From the NCBI GenBank assembly GCA_021521415.1, contig JAIQDT010005004.1, positions 1 through 64,000 on the forward strand: a stretch of DNA of 64,000 nt. Direction: 5' to 3'. The notes under the pieces are model-generated. The model saw nothing but the letters and a program-made list of their open reading frames with translations, did not search any database and was not told where the DNA came from. How positions within the stretch are numbered: position 1 is the first letter of the stretch; every line of letters starts with the position of its first letter. Both the position numbers and the translations under genes were made by a program. This DNA comes from Bidens hawaiensis. Taxonomy: Eukaryota > Streptophyta > Magnoliopsida > Asterales > Asteraceae. Of the stretch, positions 1-11,853 are shown piece after piece.

Positions 1-1903
1 GTGGGGATCTACACTTGCGCCCATACAAAGCTTCGAACGGCGCAGCCTTGATACTTGTGTGATAGCTATTGTTGTAAGAAAATTCAACCAATGGGAGATG
101 AGTATCCCAGCTACCTTCGAAATCGATTGCGCACGCGCGCAGCATATCTTCCAATGTCTGGATTGTTCGCCTCGCTTTGCCCATCCGTTTGAGGATGATA
201 AGCTGTACTCATATCAAGGCGAGTACCTAGAGCTCCTTGTAACGATCTCCAAAACCTTGATGTAAACCGACTATCTCGATCAGAAATGATGGACACTGGG
301 ACTCCATGTTTGAAACTACTTCTCGAATATATAGTCGGGCTAACTTTTCCATTTTATCAGTTTCTTTAATCGGCAGGAAGTGCGCTGACTTAGTTAGCCG
401 ATCCACAATAACCCATATTGTGTCATAACCCCCAGGTGTCCTTGGCAGTTTGGTGATGAAGTCCATAGAGATTTGTTCCCACTTCCACATGGGAATTTCT
501 GGCTGTTGAAGCAATCCTGATGGTTTCTGATATTCAGCCTTTACCTTCGAACACGTTAGGCACTTACTGACATACGTCGCGATGGCGCCTTTAAGATTGG
601 GCCACCAATACAGTGTTTTAACATCTTGGTACATCTTGTCTGCGCCAGGATGTACGGAATACCGCGTCTTGTGAGCTTCGTTCAATACTTGCTCGCGCAA
701 TCCTCCCTTGAGAGGGACCCATATGCGGTTAGCGAAATATAGATTGCCGTTCTCTTTCAGTTCCAAACTCTTAATCATTCCCCCAAGGGCTTCGTTTTTA
801 ACAAACTCTGGTTTCAAGGCTTCTTGCTGAGCGTCTCGGATGCGGGTAGAGAGATCTGCGTGAATGGTCAACCTTAGAGCCTTGACTCGTAGCGTTTTTA
901 TTCGCTCCTTCCTACTTAGCGCGTCTGCCACCACATTCGCCTTTCCAGGGTGGTATTTTATTTCACAATCATAATCGTTCAACAATTCAACCCATCTTCG
1001 TTGCCTCATGTTTAAATCCTTTTGATCAAATATATGTTGAAGGCTCTTGTGATCCGTAAAGATTATACACTTTGTACCATAGAGGTAATGGCGCCAAATT
1101 TTTAGCGCGAAGACAACCGCTCCGAGTTCCAGATCATGCGTTGTGTAGTTCTTTTCATTGGTCTTAAGTTGGCGCGAGGCATACGCTATGACTTTGTCTC
1201 GCTGCATAAGGACACATCCGAGTCCTTGATGTGAAGCGTCGCAGTAAACGACGATGTCATCTGTCCCCTCGGGCAGAGATAGAATTGGCGCACTACATAA
1301 CTTCTGCTTCAACATTTGAAACGCTGCTTCCTGGTTTTCGCCCCAAACAAACATCCTGTCTTTCTGAGTTAGCGCGGTCAGAGGTAGAGCTATCTTGGAG
1401 AAGTTCTCAATGAAGCGTCGATAGTAGCCAGCTAGTCCAAGGAATTGCCTCACCTCAGTTGGGGTTTTTGGCGCTTCCCAGTTTTCGATGGCCTTGACTT
1501 TGGAAGGATCAACGTGAATTCCTTTCTCGTTTACAACGTGACCGAGGAAGTGAACTTCTCTAAGCCAAAATTCGCACTTGGAAAACTTCGCATACAACTT
1601 TTCTTTCCTTAACAATTCCAAAATCAATCTCAGGTGTTGCTCATGCTCGGCCTTGGTCCGAGAGTAAATCAGAATATCATCTATAAACACAATCACAAAC
1701 TTGTCCAAGTATGGTTTGCACACACGGTTCATCAGATCCATGAATATAGCCGGCGCATTAGTTAGCCCGAAAGGCATCACTAAGAACTCATAATGGCCAT
1801 ATCTAGTTCGGAAGGCTGTCTTTGGCGCGTCTCCCTCATGGACCCTAAGTTGGTGGTATCCTGACCGTAGATCTATCTTCGAATAATAACTGGATCCCTG
1901 CAA
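1..1903 (-). pseudogene. Ty3/gypsy pol: reverse transcriptase, RNase H and integrase, frameshifted
   Basis: A 558-codon frame runs 1903-227. It begins inside RT ([14 protein letters not shown]), carries the RT catalytic motif FIDD near residue 74, the RNase H start YCDAS near residue 221, the integrase zinc-binding segment with [11 protein letters not shown] and CLTCSKVK near residues 420-460, and the first integrase catalytic Asp in [10 protein letters not shown] frameshift near 300 moves integrase into the frame at 296-111 ([15 protein letters not shown], then [10 protein letters not shown], which carries the catalytic Glu). Another shift near 160 returns to a frame encoding [15 protein letters not shown] and [10 protein letters not shown] up to base 1. 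The protein is broken but all core domains can be recognised. Confidence 0.93.
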
Positions 1904-3870
1904 CTGGTCAAATAAGTCGTCAATCCTCGGGGGTGGAAAGGGTACCGATTCTTGACTGTCAGCTTGTTCAGCTCCCTGTAGTCAATACACATTCTGAACG
2001 AACCATCCTTCTTTTTAACAAACAGTACTGGAGCTCCCCAAGGTGAAAAGCTTGGGCGTATGAAACCCTTATCCAAAAGTTCCTGTAACTGATTGGATAG
2101 CTCTTGCATCTCAGATGGAGCTAATCGATAAGGCGCTCGGGCTACTGGTGCAGCTCCTGGGACCAAATCAATTCGAAACTCGATTTGTCGCGGCGGCGGT
2201 AATCCGGGCAGATCTTCAGGAAAAACTTCTGGAAATTCGCGCACTACCGGTAAGTCTTCAATTCTTCGCTCATCTTTCTTCTCTACTACATGCGCCAGGA
2301 AGGCGTAGCACCCTTTCCTTAGGCACTTACGCGCCTTTAGGCACGAAATCAGTTTCGTCGCAACTCCCTTTCTTTCCCCTTGGATCATCAAAGTTTCTCC
2401 GTTCAACAGTGGAATCCGAACCTGCTTCTCATGACAAACAATCTCCGCGAGATTCTCGACCAACCAATCCATACCTACCACAATATCGAAACTTCCCAAA
2501 TCTATTGGCAACAAGTTTATATTGAACTCATGACCTCCCATGACTATTACACATTGCTCAGTCCTTTCATTCGCGCATAACTGCCTACCATTGGCTAGTT
2601 CTATAGTATAAGGTTTGTCTAGCCTACTGGTCGCTAAGCCCAGGGAGTTTTTAAACTCATGGGATATAAAACTTAGGTCAGCGCCAGTATCAAATAAGAC
2701 AGATGCATAATGACCGTTAAGCAAAAACGTACCGGTTACCACATTCGGCTCTTCCTTTGCTTCACCCGCGCCGATCACAAAAGCTCTCCCGCGAGCTTGG
2801 TTTCCTTTCTGTGGGCAATCCCGACTGAAGTGTCCAGGCTTCCCGCATGCGTAGCAGCTGTCGCTCGATCCAGCTTCTCTGATGCGACAATTCATCGCCT
2901 TGTGTCCTGGTCTGCCACATTTGGCGCATTCGATTTTTGCGCATTCACCCTCGTGGTGATACTTGCATTTGCTGCACCATGGGCGAGGCCCGCTGTATCC
3001 TTTTCTTGATGGTTCCGCGGCTTGAATCGCGTAAACCCTTGTGCTTTCCTGCTTCTTGGGCGGTGGCTGCTTGAAGTCTGACCCTCGGTGGGAGTTCCAT
3101 TTCCTCTTGGAGTCGGAGGTTCGCTGCTCGTTCAAGCGGGTGGTCAACATACCCGCACGAACCGTATCCCTTGTAAGGGTGATGGCTCGCGCAACCGCCT
3201 CGTCAAAGGTCGGAGGTGCGGCGGCGTTGAGCGGGACTCTAACGACAGGAGGTAACCCAAAGATGTACCTCTCGATTTTCTTTTCTTCTGTGTATGCCAT
3301 GTCTGGCACCAGCTGGCAAAGCTCGTTGAAACGATTGGTGTAGGCATCGATATCCGTTCCTACCATGGTGTGGTTCCAGAATTCTTGTTGCAAGCTCTGA
3401 ATTTCTGCGCGAGAGCAGAACTTTCTCATCATCATTTCTTTCAATTCTTCCCAGGTCTTGTGAAGAGCAACTTCTCGCCCCAAAGTCTTTACTTGGAGCT
3501 TCCACCAAGACGAAGCTGCTTCTTGGAACATGCAGGTCGCGTAAAGGACCTTCTGGTTTTCACTACATCCGCTGATGGAGAGAACGGTCTCCATCTTGTC
3601 AATCCAATTGTAGAGCCCAATGGCTCCTTCGGTGCCTTTGAACGGCCAAGGCCTACAGGCCATGAATGTTTTATAGGAGCATCCTTTGTTCAAGGCTCCG
3701 GATTCGGGTTCTGGGGTCTCGTTCTCTTGGCGACCCTGACTAGATTCGGCCTTGCTGGCCTCATGCGTTGCAATCGCCTGCGCGATTATTTCTGCAAGCT
3801 CCTCGGGTGTCATGGTAATTCCCTTGGCTCTGGTTGGAGGCATTCTTTTCATAAAAAGAAAATATAACAA
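1873..3870 (-). pseudogene. Ty3/gypsy gag, protease and start of reverse transcriptase
   Basis: This 665-codon frame starts at ATG 3870 and encodes the structural gag followed by aspartic protease. The capsid-type retrotransposon gag segment spans roughly residues 90-260 ([36 protein letters not shown]). Two CCHC zinc knuckles lie near residues 320 and 345 ([28 protein letters not shown]), preceded by a Cys-rich [12 protein letters not shown]. The protease active site FDTGAD is near residue 393. RT starts near residue 580 ([33 protein letters not shown]). A one-base frameshift at about 1925 then ends the frame, and RT resumes in the 1903-227 frame. gag-pol appears to have been a single continuous frame. 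Confidence 0.93.
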
Positions 3871-4057
3871 ACTTAGCGCATGTACTCAGAGCACATAATG
3901 TTCTTATCTCTAGACAGTGACCCGTGTTCCTAAGTGCGTGTGTGATTTTTCTTTTGAAAATATTCTTTTGAAAATATTCTTTGAAAATATTTCATGCGAT
4001 TCCCCAAAGGTTATAGTCTAGGTTAAAAACTTCTTTTCCTAGTTCGCTATAACCAGT

Positions 4058-4069
4058 GCTCTGATACCA
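4058..4069 (-). other. Primer-binding site, initiator tRNA-Met type
   Basis: On the minus strand TGGTATCAGAGC lies three bases from the LTR end (4073). It is the usual complement of the plant initiator tRNA-Met 3' end and fixes the LTR/internal border and the element's orientation. Confidence 0.9.
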
Positions 4070-4544
4070 ATCTGTCACACCCGGCCCTGAGCGGCGGAAA
4101 CAGCCGGGCGCGCACGAGTGGGGATTGATAATTAAGCACGGGCCATTGCAAAACACTCAAAGATTTTTATTGCGCATGAGAAGTTTATTACAAACACATT
4201 ACATTGTTCAAAGATTACAAAAAGAAACATCCAAGTATAAAACTGAAGATTTCCTCGCCATATCCCCTTGCGCGGCGGGTAACCGTGCGCATCGAGGGGA
4301 TAAAACCAAAATCTTCCAAAAAGCTTGTTTTAGATGTTCAGCGTGTGGTGCTCTAAGTGTGACTCCATGCGCTACCTAGTTATCTCCTGAAAGACACGTA
4401 AAAACATTTGAATCAGTATAAACTGAGTGAGTTCACAAGTTTTAGTAACTTGATAAAATCATTCTGAAACATTTCTGGCAACATCATTAACATCTGCTTG
4501 GTAAAATCGTATTAACACAATTCTGACGATATTCTGATAAAAAT

Positions 4545-4955
4545 CGTTCCGCGGGTTACGCGTGAACAAATTCTGGATACGGTGCTCGTCTATGTAAGTG
4601 GCGCAGCCACTACGAGCGAAAATAACGTAAAACCGTCCCGCGAGTTACGCGCGGACGTTTCTGGAAAACTATGCTCGTCTATGCAAAGAGGCATTGCCCC
4701 TACGAGCTAAGGATACCGTCCCGCGGGTTACGCGCGAACAATTCTGAGAAACTGTGCTCGTCCATGCAAAGAGGCATTGCCCCTACGAGCTAAGGATACC
4801 GTCCCGCGGGTTACGCGCAGACGTTGTGCCGGAAAACAAGGCGCTCGTCCATGCAAAGAGGCGCGACCCCTACGAGCGGGCTCAACCCCATAGTACTGCC
4901 CCATGCCAGGCACTCGTCCATGCAAAGAGGTGCGACCCCTACGAGTGGGCGGATC
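4545..4955. repeat. GC-rich tandem array in LTR, about 83-bp unit
   Basis: Four full units and one partial one. Each starts with a CGTCCCGCGGGTTACGCG-like block and carries a CTCGT ... ACGAG inverted pair about 30 bases apart that could fold as a hairpin. The middle two units (4632-4714, 4715-4797) are nearly identical. The solo LTR has a matching array at about 22327-22652 with changed spacer words. Confidence 0.85.
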
Positions 4956-6137
4956 AAACCAGCAGTCCCTACCCTTAGAGTTTCAATGGTAAAGTGATCA
5001 CTTACTCGAGTTCTAGCGCACATACATTGAAAACCTTAGATAACCGTTTGCATTGCTCATCATGAAACATAACTTAAAACACATAATCGCTTGCATAGCT
5101 TGTAAGTATACCATGATAAAACATTATTTAAGTACGTGTCCCTCGCCCCGAAAGCAATTTAAAAACAGTGAAAACAGTGAAAATAGGGGCTGTGAGACTC
5201 ACCTGTGGTTCTTGTTAAGGGATTAATCGAGATTCGGGTTTTCTTGGTGTTGGCCTCGGAATCGAAGGTCTAGAATACGATTAAATAACAAGTATATATA
5301 TTAAGATCAAGAAATAGGAGAATAAGGGTTGGATAGTAGGTCTCAAGGTTATATTCTCGGCTTACCTAGTAACAGGATCGGAGCTGGAAACAACGGATGC
5401 TTGGGAAAGGATTAGTGCAAGTTTGTAGTTCTTTGAAGTGTGTTTTGGGTGATAATTTAGGCTACAAATTTATAGGCAAACTCAAGGGAACACAATCCCT
5501 TGCTTTAGGGGATTAAAATCTTTTCATATCTAAATGTAATGATGATAAAGTATGGAAGTTATTATTATTTACTTAAGAGTGGAGTGGTGGATAAAAGATT
5601 TTGATTTGATTTGGACAGAACATGCAGATCTGGGGTTGGTGAGAATAGGGTGGCTGACAGTTGACTTTTCATGTTACAGTGTGCTTTTTCAGGTACTTTT
5701 GTCAGTGTACAGTAAAAAGTGGAAAATCTCTGAAACACGCTACTGTTTCCTTTCGGGCGGGAGTAATCTCCTTAACTGGAGAATAGACCAAGTGTTCTGC
5801 GCGTATAACTTGGTGCGCATAGCTTTCTGCGTATAGGACATGTCTTTGCTGCGGGTAGGTGCGTAACCTTCTCGCAGTTAGGGACATTTGAGTTTCATTT
5901 GTAGATTCTCCAGGTGGTCTTGGTATTTCAACATAGTGATCAGTCATGTTGAAGTCAATTCCATCTTGGAGCTTCAGACAAACTAGCTCTCAACGTTCCC
6001 GCCATGCGGGTAGGTTAGTTCCCTTCCGCACAGCGCATAAACGATGTAGGATGCACCTGCCTTAGCATCATGCGGGATGGTCAACCCATAGACAACATAA
6101 TGTTTAAGTTACATGAAAACATAAAGCCAAATCATTC

Positions 6138-6270
6138 ACGCATGGCGCATATAACATATGCTCACGCTGGTTCTTAACATGGTGCGCTCGCGCAGGTTGC
6201 ACATAACAACTGCACGCGCTGACTAACATGGCGCGCTCGCGCAGGGCGCACATAACATATGCACGCGCTT
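6138..6270. repeat. GCGC-rich tandem array in LTR, about 3 units
   Basis: Units of about 45-49 bases are built from GGCGCGCTCGCGCAGGGCGC followed by an ACATAACATATGCACGCGCT-like stretch. The same array in the solo LTR has about six units, so copy number varies between family members. Confidence 0.8.
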
Positions 6271-6341
6271 AATATTTACAATCACCTAATTATTAGGTTG
6301 ATTACTTAGCTTATGGGTTTGGGAAATTACCGGTTGTCACA

Positions 6342-8110
6342 TAAGGGGGGGGGGTGTTGTGTAAATATTTTATTTTTTGTTTAATTAATTAACATGTATT
6401 TTATTTACCCCTTGATGTGCGAAAAAATATATATATATAAATAAAACACAAGTCGCAACTAACCTTTAAAAACCAAACAATCTATCCTAGTTCACACAAA
6501 CGGCAAGTGTACCGGTCGCGTATAGCACATATGAGGAAAGTCCAGATATCGAACTCGAAGACACGTGAAAACGTTTATAATCACTAAACTCTAACCAAGA
6601 CTCACCAAAATATTTAATTGATTTTTTTTAGATTTAATTTAACTACTTAACTAAATGAAAACTTTTGAAAAAACTTCGGAAACTTTAACTGTAGTGATAA
6701 AAACATCTACCTAGGTAATAATCATATTGAAGGAGATGACAAGACAATGGATTGAAAACTCTCACGACACCGGTCCTAAAGGATGACACAACTAAGGTTC
6801 GCTCAAGAAGGTCAGATCACCTCTCAGTCTCACTAACAAACTCTAACTTATCTTAGTTGATTTTATGAACAAACCGGGAAAACAAATTATTAACGTGTTC
6901 TAATGCCGACTCACCTCTCGGTCTCACCGACACACTAGTCTAATGGAAACGAGTACTACGCAACCAAGGATAGAGGAATAATTCAATTTAACTTAAACTA
7001 GACCAACTTATCACTCAAACACCCAAACCCGACAAGAACAAAACCCGCTCTCGCGCGATCTTAATTCTAACAAGTAAAAGTAATGAGACGAGTTTACTTC
7101 TTATCACCTCTCGGTCTCTAAGAAGGTGTTTCACAATTGATTTTATCTAATTAATTTACCCACTTATCCCTACGGTTGTACTTCCCGCAAATAAACCCTA
7201 AACACAAAGTAAAGAGCCTTAAACATGCAAAAACTAATCAAAACCGATTCAATTAATTAAAGCACGAGGTTATTAGGTATAATCAAACAAAACACAGCCA
7301 CTAAACACAATCTAATTTACTGTTAAATCAAACTTTACATTAACAATTTAAGCCATGATCATTAACAATCCATATTACTAGTCAAAACCTAACAATATTC
7401 ATCAAACCAAGGTAGAACAAACAAGATTAGCTACTCATTGATTTTGGACAGCAGCAATATATCAAATAAAACATCATATAACTCAACATAAACATAATAA
7501 AACTCATTCAATGATAAAGAACAATCAAACACAAGTCAATCTCTAAGTTACTTGCAAAACAATCCAACAAAAAGATCAAGTTCAACTAGTTAGGGTTCTT
7601 GAACAAGAGATAAAGTTTATGAATGAATACTTATGATTTATGGCTGAGATTATGAGTTTAGATGATGCCTAGCAGCTGCACAAGACTCTCCTTGGTGTTC
7701 TTCTTCCTCTCCAGCCGTCACAACCACCAAACTCTAGCCGCCAAACTCTTTTTCTTTCTCCCTTTACTGCTGCTGATCGCAAGTTGTGGGCAGAATTGGG
7801 GCTGCTGAATTTCGGGATTTAGGGCTGGTATATGGCAGAAAATTAAGTTAATTAACTTAATATAATATCATGTAAGGCTTCTAACTTGTGGGCTTGGGTC
7901 GGGCCTTGAGTTGTAGTTTTGAAACTTGACCAAAAAGGCCCCTAGAATCTTCCAACTTAACTCTTTTTTCACCATCTTTCATAAACCTACAATTAACATT
8001 TAAACTTTGTAAATTATTGCACTTAACACCCAATACTTTCATAAAATAAATAATTAAGCATAAAAACCATGATAAAATCATAAGGAAAGTAAGTGTGTTT
8101 TACAACACAT
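6342..8110. repeat. Unclassified repeat with inverted-like ends, no coding capacity
   Basis: No protein-coding signal is visible. The left end GGGGTGTTGTGTAAA (6351) and the inverted right end ACAACACATCACCCC (8102-8116) are imperfect mirror images, which would fit the TG...CA ends of an old solo LTR in minus orientation, but I see no target duplication. Inside are a CGGCAAGTGTACCGGTCGCG word at 6501-6520 and repeated CTCTCGGTCTC segments (6916, 7108, with a variant at 6820). Classification is open. Confidence 0.35.
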
Positions 8111-8369
8111 CACCCCTTTGATCATATTTTATAATATACAACTAGTTAGGATTAGTTTTATGTAAAACCAATCGCATATCTGAATTCCTTATAAAATTAA
8201 GTATCACCAACGATCCAAAAAGGGCCATTCCACAATTTCTTTTCCAGTTGTAAGTTGTAACCCAACTCGCGTAATATCGAAAAGTCAAAAACCCACAAGT
8301 TAAACATAAAGATACTTTTGTTGTTTTTTTAACAAGCTCTCCAAATATCCCTTTCATCACTGCCGTGTG

Positions 8370-8860
8370 ATATGTGTATGTTTATAGGTGATTAGTGTTC
8401 AAAAGTAATATGAATATTATGATTAAATCTATGTGTAATTGAAAGTTTTCTAGCTTCAAAACCATATAAAGATGTAAATTTTTGGAGTTGGTTGGTTTCA
8501 GGTCCTTACGTGAGCGGTATTGACTTCTACTCGCTTATTTTCCAAATTTCGCGAATCGAACATTCTAAAATTATACTTATGACCTATTGTTAATATATTT
8601 ACTGAATTTATATTATTTTAGGTCATTCCCGACGTTTAGGAATTTATTTGGACTTTTAACCTTACCCGGGTCGCTGTCAGTGTCAGTTTTGAGCAGTATT
8701 CGATACGTGCAAAAACTTAACTTTCTCAATGCAATAATATATAATACTCATATTCTTAGAGTCTTTAGACTAAAATATTATTATTTTATTTTCCATAATA
8801 CGAGATTACACGATAAACACGGATTACATTAGCACAGTATTAGTCTTAAAAACCTCGGTT
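8370..8860. repeat. AT-rich segment ending in an LTR-like terminus
   Basis: There is no coding signal. The segment ends at about 8866 with CCTCGGTTGTCACA, which resembles the TGTCACA terminus of the gypsy LTRs here, so it may be an LTR fragment. No matching start was found. Confidence 0.25.
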
Positions 8861-9190
8861 GTCACAACCACCTACCATCGCCACCCACCACCAACCATCG
8901 CTCCCAGCCATCGCCACCATCACCCGCCGCTTACCACCACCCACTATCGCCACCACCAACAATCATTCCTGCCGCCCACCACCACCATCCCACCGCCACT
9001 CACTACCATTATATTTTATTCTGACTTTTTCTAGCTTATTAAAAAATAAAAATTAATAATTCATGTCATTTCCACATTGTAACCAAACATGTAAATGGAA
9101 TTCTAATAATCCATTCCATTACCTCGTCCATCCATTCCCTCGCTCATTTCATTCCATCGCTCATTTCATTACCCCATACCAAACAAACCC
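8861..9190. repeat. Low-complexity CCACC/ATCGCC and CATTCC-type repeats
   Basis: 8866-9005 is dominated by CCACCA and CATCGCCAC words. 9100-9175 repeats CATTCCATTAC and CGCTCATTTCATT. Open frames here follow from the repeat composition and are not considered genes. Confidence 0.6.
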
Positions 9191-9645
9191 TAAAGATTTT
9201 GAACTTTTGATAAACAATGTATACCAACCAATACAACAAATGTATCGTACAAGAAAGTTTTTTACTTATTAGTATCATATTTTGTGTAACCTTAGTTATT
9301 ATGTAATTTTTACAATTGTAATATAAACTGTAATTGTATTAACAATATATGATTATTTTGTTGACCGAATTTTACTTAATGGCTAGGGTTTAGAATTTTT
9401 ATCAAATACTTGTGTAATACACGAGCCTCAAACTAGTTAACAATAAAAGAAAATAAAATATGTTATTGGTTAGATTTATTTCTCGCAAATCTCGCTCTAA
9501 GAAACACTTCTAAAATAAACCAAATCCTATATATGTATATATATATATACATACACACACTAGTTTTTATCCCTCGTATTACGAAGGTTGTGTTTCTTTT
9601 TCGTTTATGATATTTATATTTTTTGGATATTAATTTTATTTATTA

Positions 9646-10195
9646 GGAAAATTGGTTTTTATTGATCCCAACTATTGTCTTTTGGTTATTATCGGTCCCC
9701 ACTAACGAATTAGCTGCTGACGGTCCCAACTTTTAACTTATTTGTTCATAACGGTCCGCGACTAACAGAATTCTAACATCGTTAGTTTCAGATCGCTGGA
9801 AAAACGTTTTTGGCCGAAAACACACATTTTTTCTTGAAAACTCAACAATATGTCTCAATCATCATGGTAACTTTGTATCGTACCTTTAAGAACCTTTTTC
9901 TTGTAAAAGCCCCAATTATTGAGGTCGCCGGAACCCTAGAACCATGGTTGGTTGGCGGTGCGTCAATTGGTGGTGGTGTCGGTGGTGTTCAGGTGGTGTT
10001 TTCTGGAAAAAAAATTGACTTTCCTGGCCAAAAACGTTTTTCCGGCGACCTGAAACTAACGGTGTTATGATTCTGTTAGCCGTGGGCCGTTAGGAACAGA
10101 TACATTAAAAGTTGGGACCATCAGTGACCAAGTCGTTAGTTGGGACCAGAAATTACCAAAAGGCAATAGTTGAGACCAATAAAAATCAATTTTTC
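9646..10195. mobile_element. Mutator-type MITE with long inverted arms
   Basis: The arms of about 150 bp (9646-9800 and about 10040-10195) are inverted copies: left GGAAAATTGGTTTTTATTG, right end read in reverse GAAAAATTGATTTTTATTG, continuing through CCCAACTATTG and GTTAGTTTCA blocks. A perfect 9-bp duplication TATTTATTA flanks it at 9637-9645 and 10196-10204, the size typical of Mutator-like elements. The central part has no convincing gene. It sits inside one copy of the repeat described at 10205-11110. Confidence 0.85.
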
Positions 10196-10204
10196 TATTT
10201 ATTA

Positions 10205-11110
10205 TAAGAAATATAATAATATACTTAGGGTTTGATGACGAAAAGGTTTCACAAATAAATGAGATGTTATAACTCGTTTAAAAGCTATGGGTTTGGTGAG
10301 ACACATGACCCGCTTATTTTTTGTACTATAAAATTGTTTCTTAATATAAATAATATTTTTTCTTAAAAAATTGGATATTAATTTTTAGTATATTTCTATT
10401 TTATAGGATTTTCATATCAAATATTTGGTAAGATTAATTTTTTATATAATGAGATGTTATAACCTGTATAATGTTATCTGGGTTTGGTACCGTGTATTCG
10501 GGTCAAATGTATGAGAAGTCTTCATTTACAAATAAAACAATATGGTGGTTGAGAGAATGTAAGAAGCAACCAGAGAACTTTTAAATGTTTCGTTTATATA
10601 TATATTTAATATTCAGATTCTTAGTTCTATTTTTCTTTTCCTTTTTTTTTCTTTCCTTTTCCTTTTTTTTTGCGCGCAACATGTATTGTAATTGATTTAC
10701 ATCCTTGTTTTACATTATTCGTTTAAATTATTTATATATTTCTTTTAAATTTTAATTTTATTTATTGTAGAAAATTTAATAATATACCTATAATTTGATG
10801 ATAAAAGAGTTTTATAAATAAATGAAATGTTATATCCGGTTAGGTTTAGTGAGACCCATGATCCAATTATTTTGTTTTTTACTATAAAATTGTGTTTTAG
10901 TTATAAATAATATCTTTTTTAAAAAATGGCTATTAATTTTTAATATAAACCTATTTTATATGATTTTCATATCAAATATATGATGACATTAATTTTTAAT
11001 ATAATAAGATGTTATAACTCATTTAAGGGCTATCTGGGTTTGGTGAGACCCATACCCTTGAATTCGGGTCAAATGAATGAGAAACCTTCATTTAAAATAA
11101 AACAATCTGG
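10205..11110. repeat. Diverged direct duplication, about 330-bp units
   Basis: 10205-10545 and 10784-11110 share the same order of words: AATAATATAC, TTTGATGA, ATGAGATGTTATA/ATGAAATGTTATA, ACTATAAAATTGT, TTTTCATATCAAATAT, CTATCTGGGTTTGG, AATTCGGGTCAAATG and ACTTCATTT-like ends. The first copy extends left of the MITE (9590-9645), so the duplication predates that insertion. A pyrimidine-rich tract at 10625-10670 separates the copies. No coding signal. Confidence 0.65.
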
Positions 11111-11194
11111 TTATTGTTTTCCAAATACATGTGAAGAACGATAAATAACCAAAGACAAGACAAACGAAGTGATGAAACGAAAAAAAAAGAAACA

Positions 11195-11267
11195 TGCGGT
11201 GAACATCTATCGAACACGTGACCTTCAGATCTTCAATTTGACGCTCTCCCAACTGAGCTATCCCCGC
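11195..11267 (-). tRNA. tRNA-Phe (GAA), probably decayed
   Basis: The minus strand reads GCGGGGATAGCTCAGTTGGG at its 5' end, which is the plant cytosolic tRNA-Phe acceptor and D arm. It has a TTGAAGA anticodon loop with anticodon GAA and ends TTCACCGCA, 73 nt without CCA. Compared with the canonical molecule as I know it, there are substitutions in the 5' strand of the anticodon stem (CAAA instead of CAGA) and in the T arm (GATGT instead of CACGC), leaving at least one mismatch in each stem. An oligo-T Pol III terminator follows directly on the minus strand (T run at 11180-11189). It is either a weak functional gene or a recent pseudogene. Confidence 0.8.
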
Positions 11268-11280
11268 ATTTAGAATTCTG

Positions 11281-11840
11281 TTATTTACTTAATTCTGTTA
11301 GTCTAGCCTTTTTTTTTTAAAGTAATCATCATCATCATCATAAATTATAAAACTGAAAACAGTGCGTTCTCGAGTTTTTAATTAAAAGAAAGGAAAGTAT
11401 AAGATTGGATAGGATGGGAGAAGAAAAGAAAGTACATGCATATAATGCATTCTGAAGTTTAATGAAAAATAAAAGAAAGGGAAAGAAAAGAAATAGTTAA
11501 TTACATTATTTAGTTTAAATAAAAGGAAATGAAAAGAAAAAAATGTATAGTTTTACAAATATAGCCTTTTTAAAACAATTATTAGATGTAGATTGAAGGG
11601 TAAAGTGGTAATTTTAAATATTTATCCTTTCCTTTCTTTCCAAATCATGTCAAATTGACAAGAAAACTTTGAGACTTAAAACACCCAAGTTTTCCTATCA
11701 TTTCATATCATTTCTTTTATATAAAACACTCAAGAATGAAAATTCAAACTAAAATTTTATCATTTCCTTTCTTATCCCATGTAAAAAAACTAAAGAATAC
11801 AAATGTGAAAGTGATGTTGTTGAATTAATTCAAAAGGACT
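11281..11840. other. AT-rich interval with a short ATC microsatellite
   Basis: A T run at 11310-11319 and an (ATC)n tract at about 11325-11342 are followed by AAAGAAAGG- and CCTTTCTTTCC-type purine and pyrimidine words that occur in both orientations. No gene-like signal is seen. Confidence 0.5.
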
Positions 11841-11853
11841 AATTAGCTAGTAG

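Larger units (their letters stand above)
1..6341 (-). mobile_element. Ty3/gypsy LTR retrotransposon, 5' part, cut by window edge
   Basis: Read on the minus strand, the order is 5' LTR (6341-4073), primer-binding site (4069-4058), gag-protease-RT (3870-1873), then RT-RNase H-integrase down to base 1. The pol order RT, RNase H, integrase defines Ty3/gypsy. The integrase is still open at base 1, so the end of integrase, any chromodomain and the 3' LTR lie outside. RT style and the initiator-Met primer suggest a chromovirus, perhaps Tekay-like, but the chromodomain that would show this is not in the window. At least three frameshifts make this copy non-autonomous. Confidence 0.95.
4073..6341 (-). 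repeat. 5' LTR of the gypsy element (2269 bp)
   Basis: The LTR has 12-bp inverted ends, TGTCACACCCGG at 4073 and CCGGTTGTCACA ending at 6341. It is bounded internally by the primer-binding site and is strongly similar over its length to the solo LTR at 21845-24177. It contains two tandem arrays, annotated separately. The base run after the LTR, TAAGG (6342-6346), would be the target duplication, whose partner is outside the window. Confidence 0.93.

Noticed and set aside
8859..9056. Pro/Thr/His-rich open frame
   Set aside because: Low-complexity CCACCA/ATCGCC repeat, no conserved domain.
9810..10070. Open frame of 86 codons on the plus strand
   Set aside because: It runs through the arms and centre of the Mutator-type MITE and shows no protein family features.
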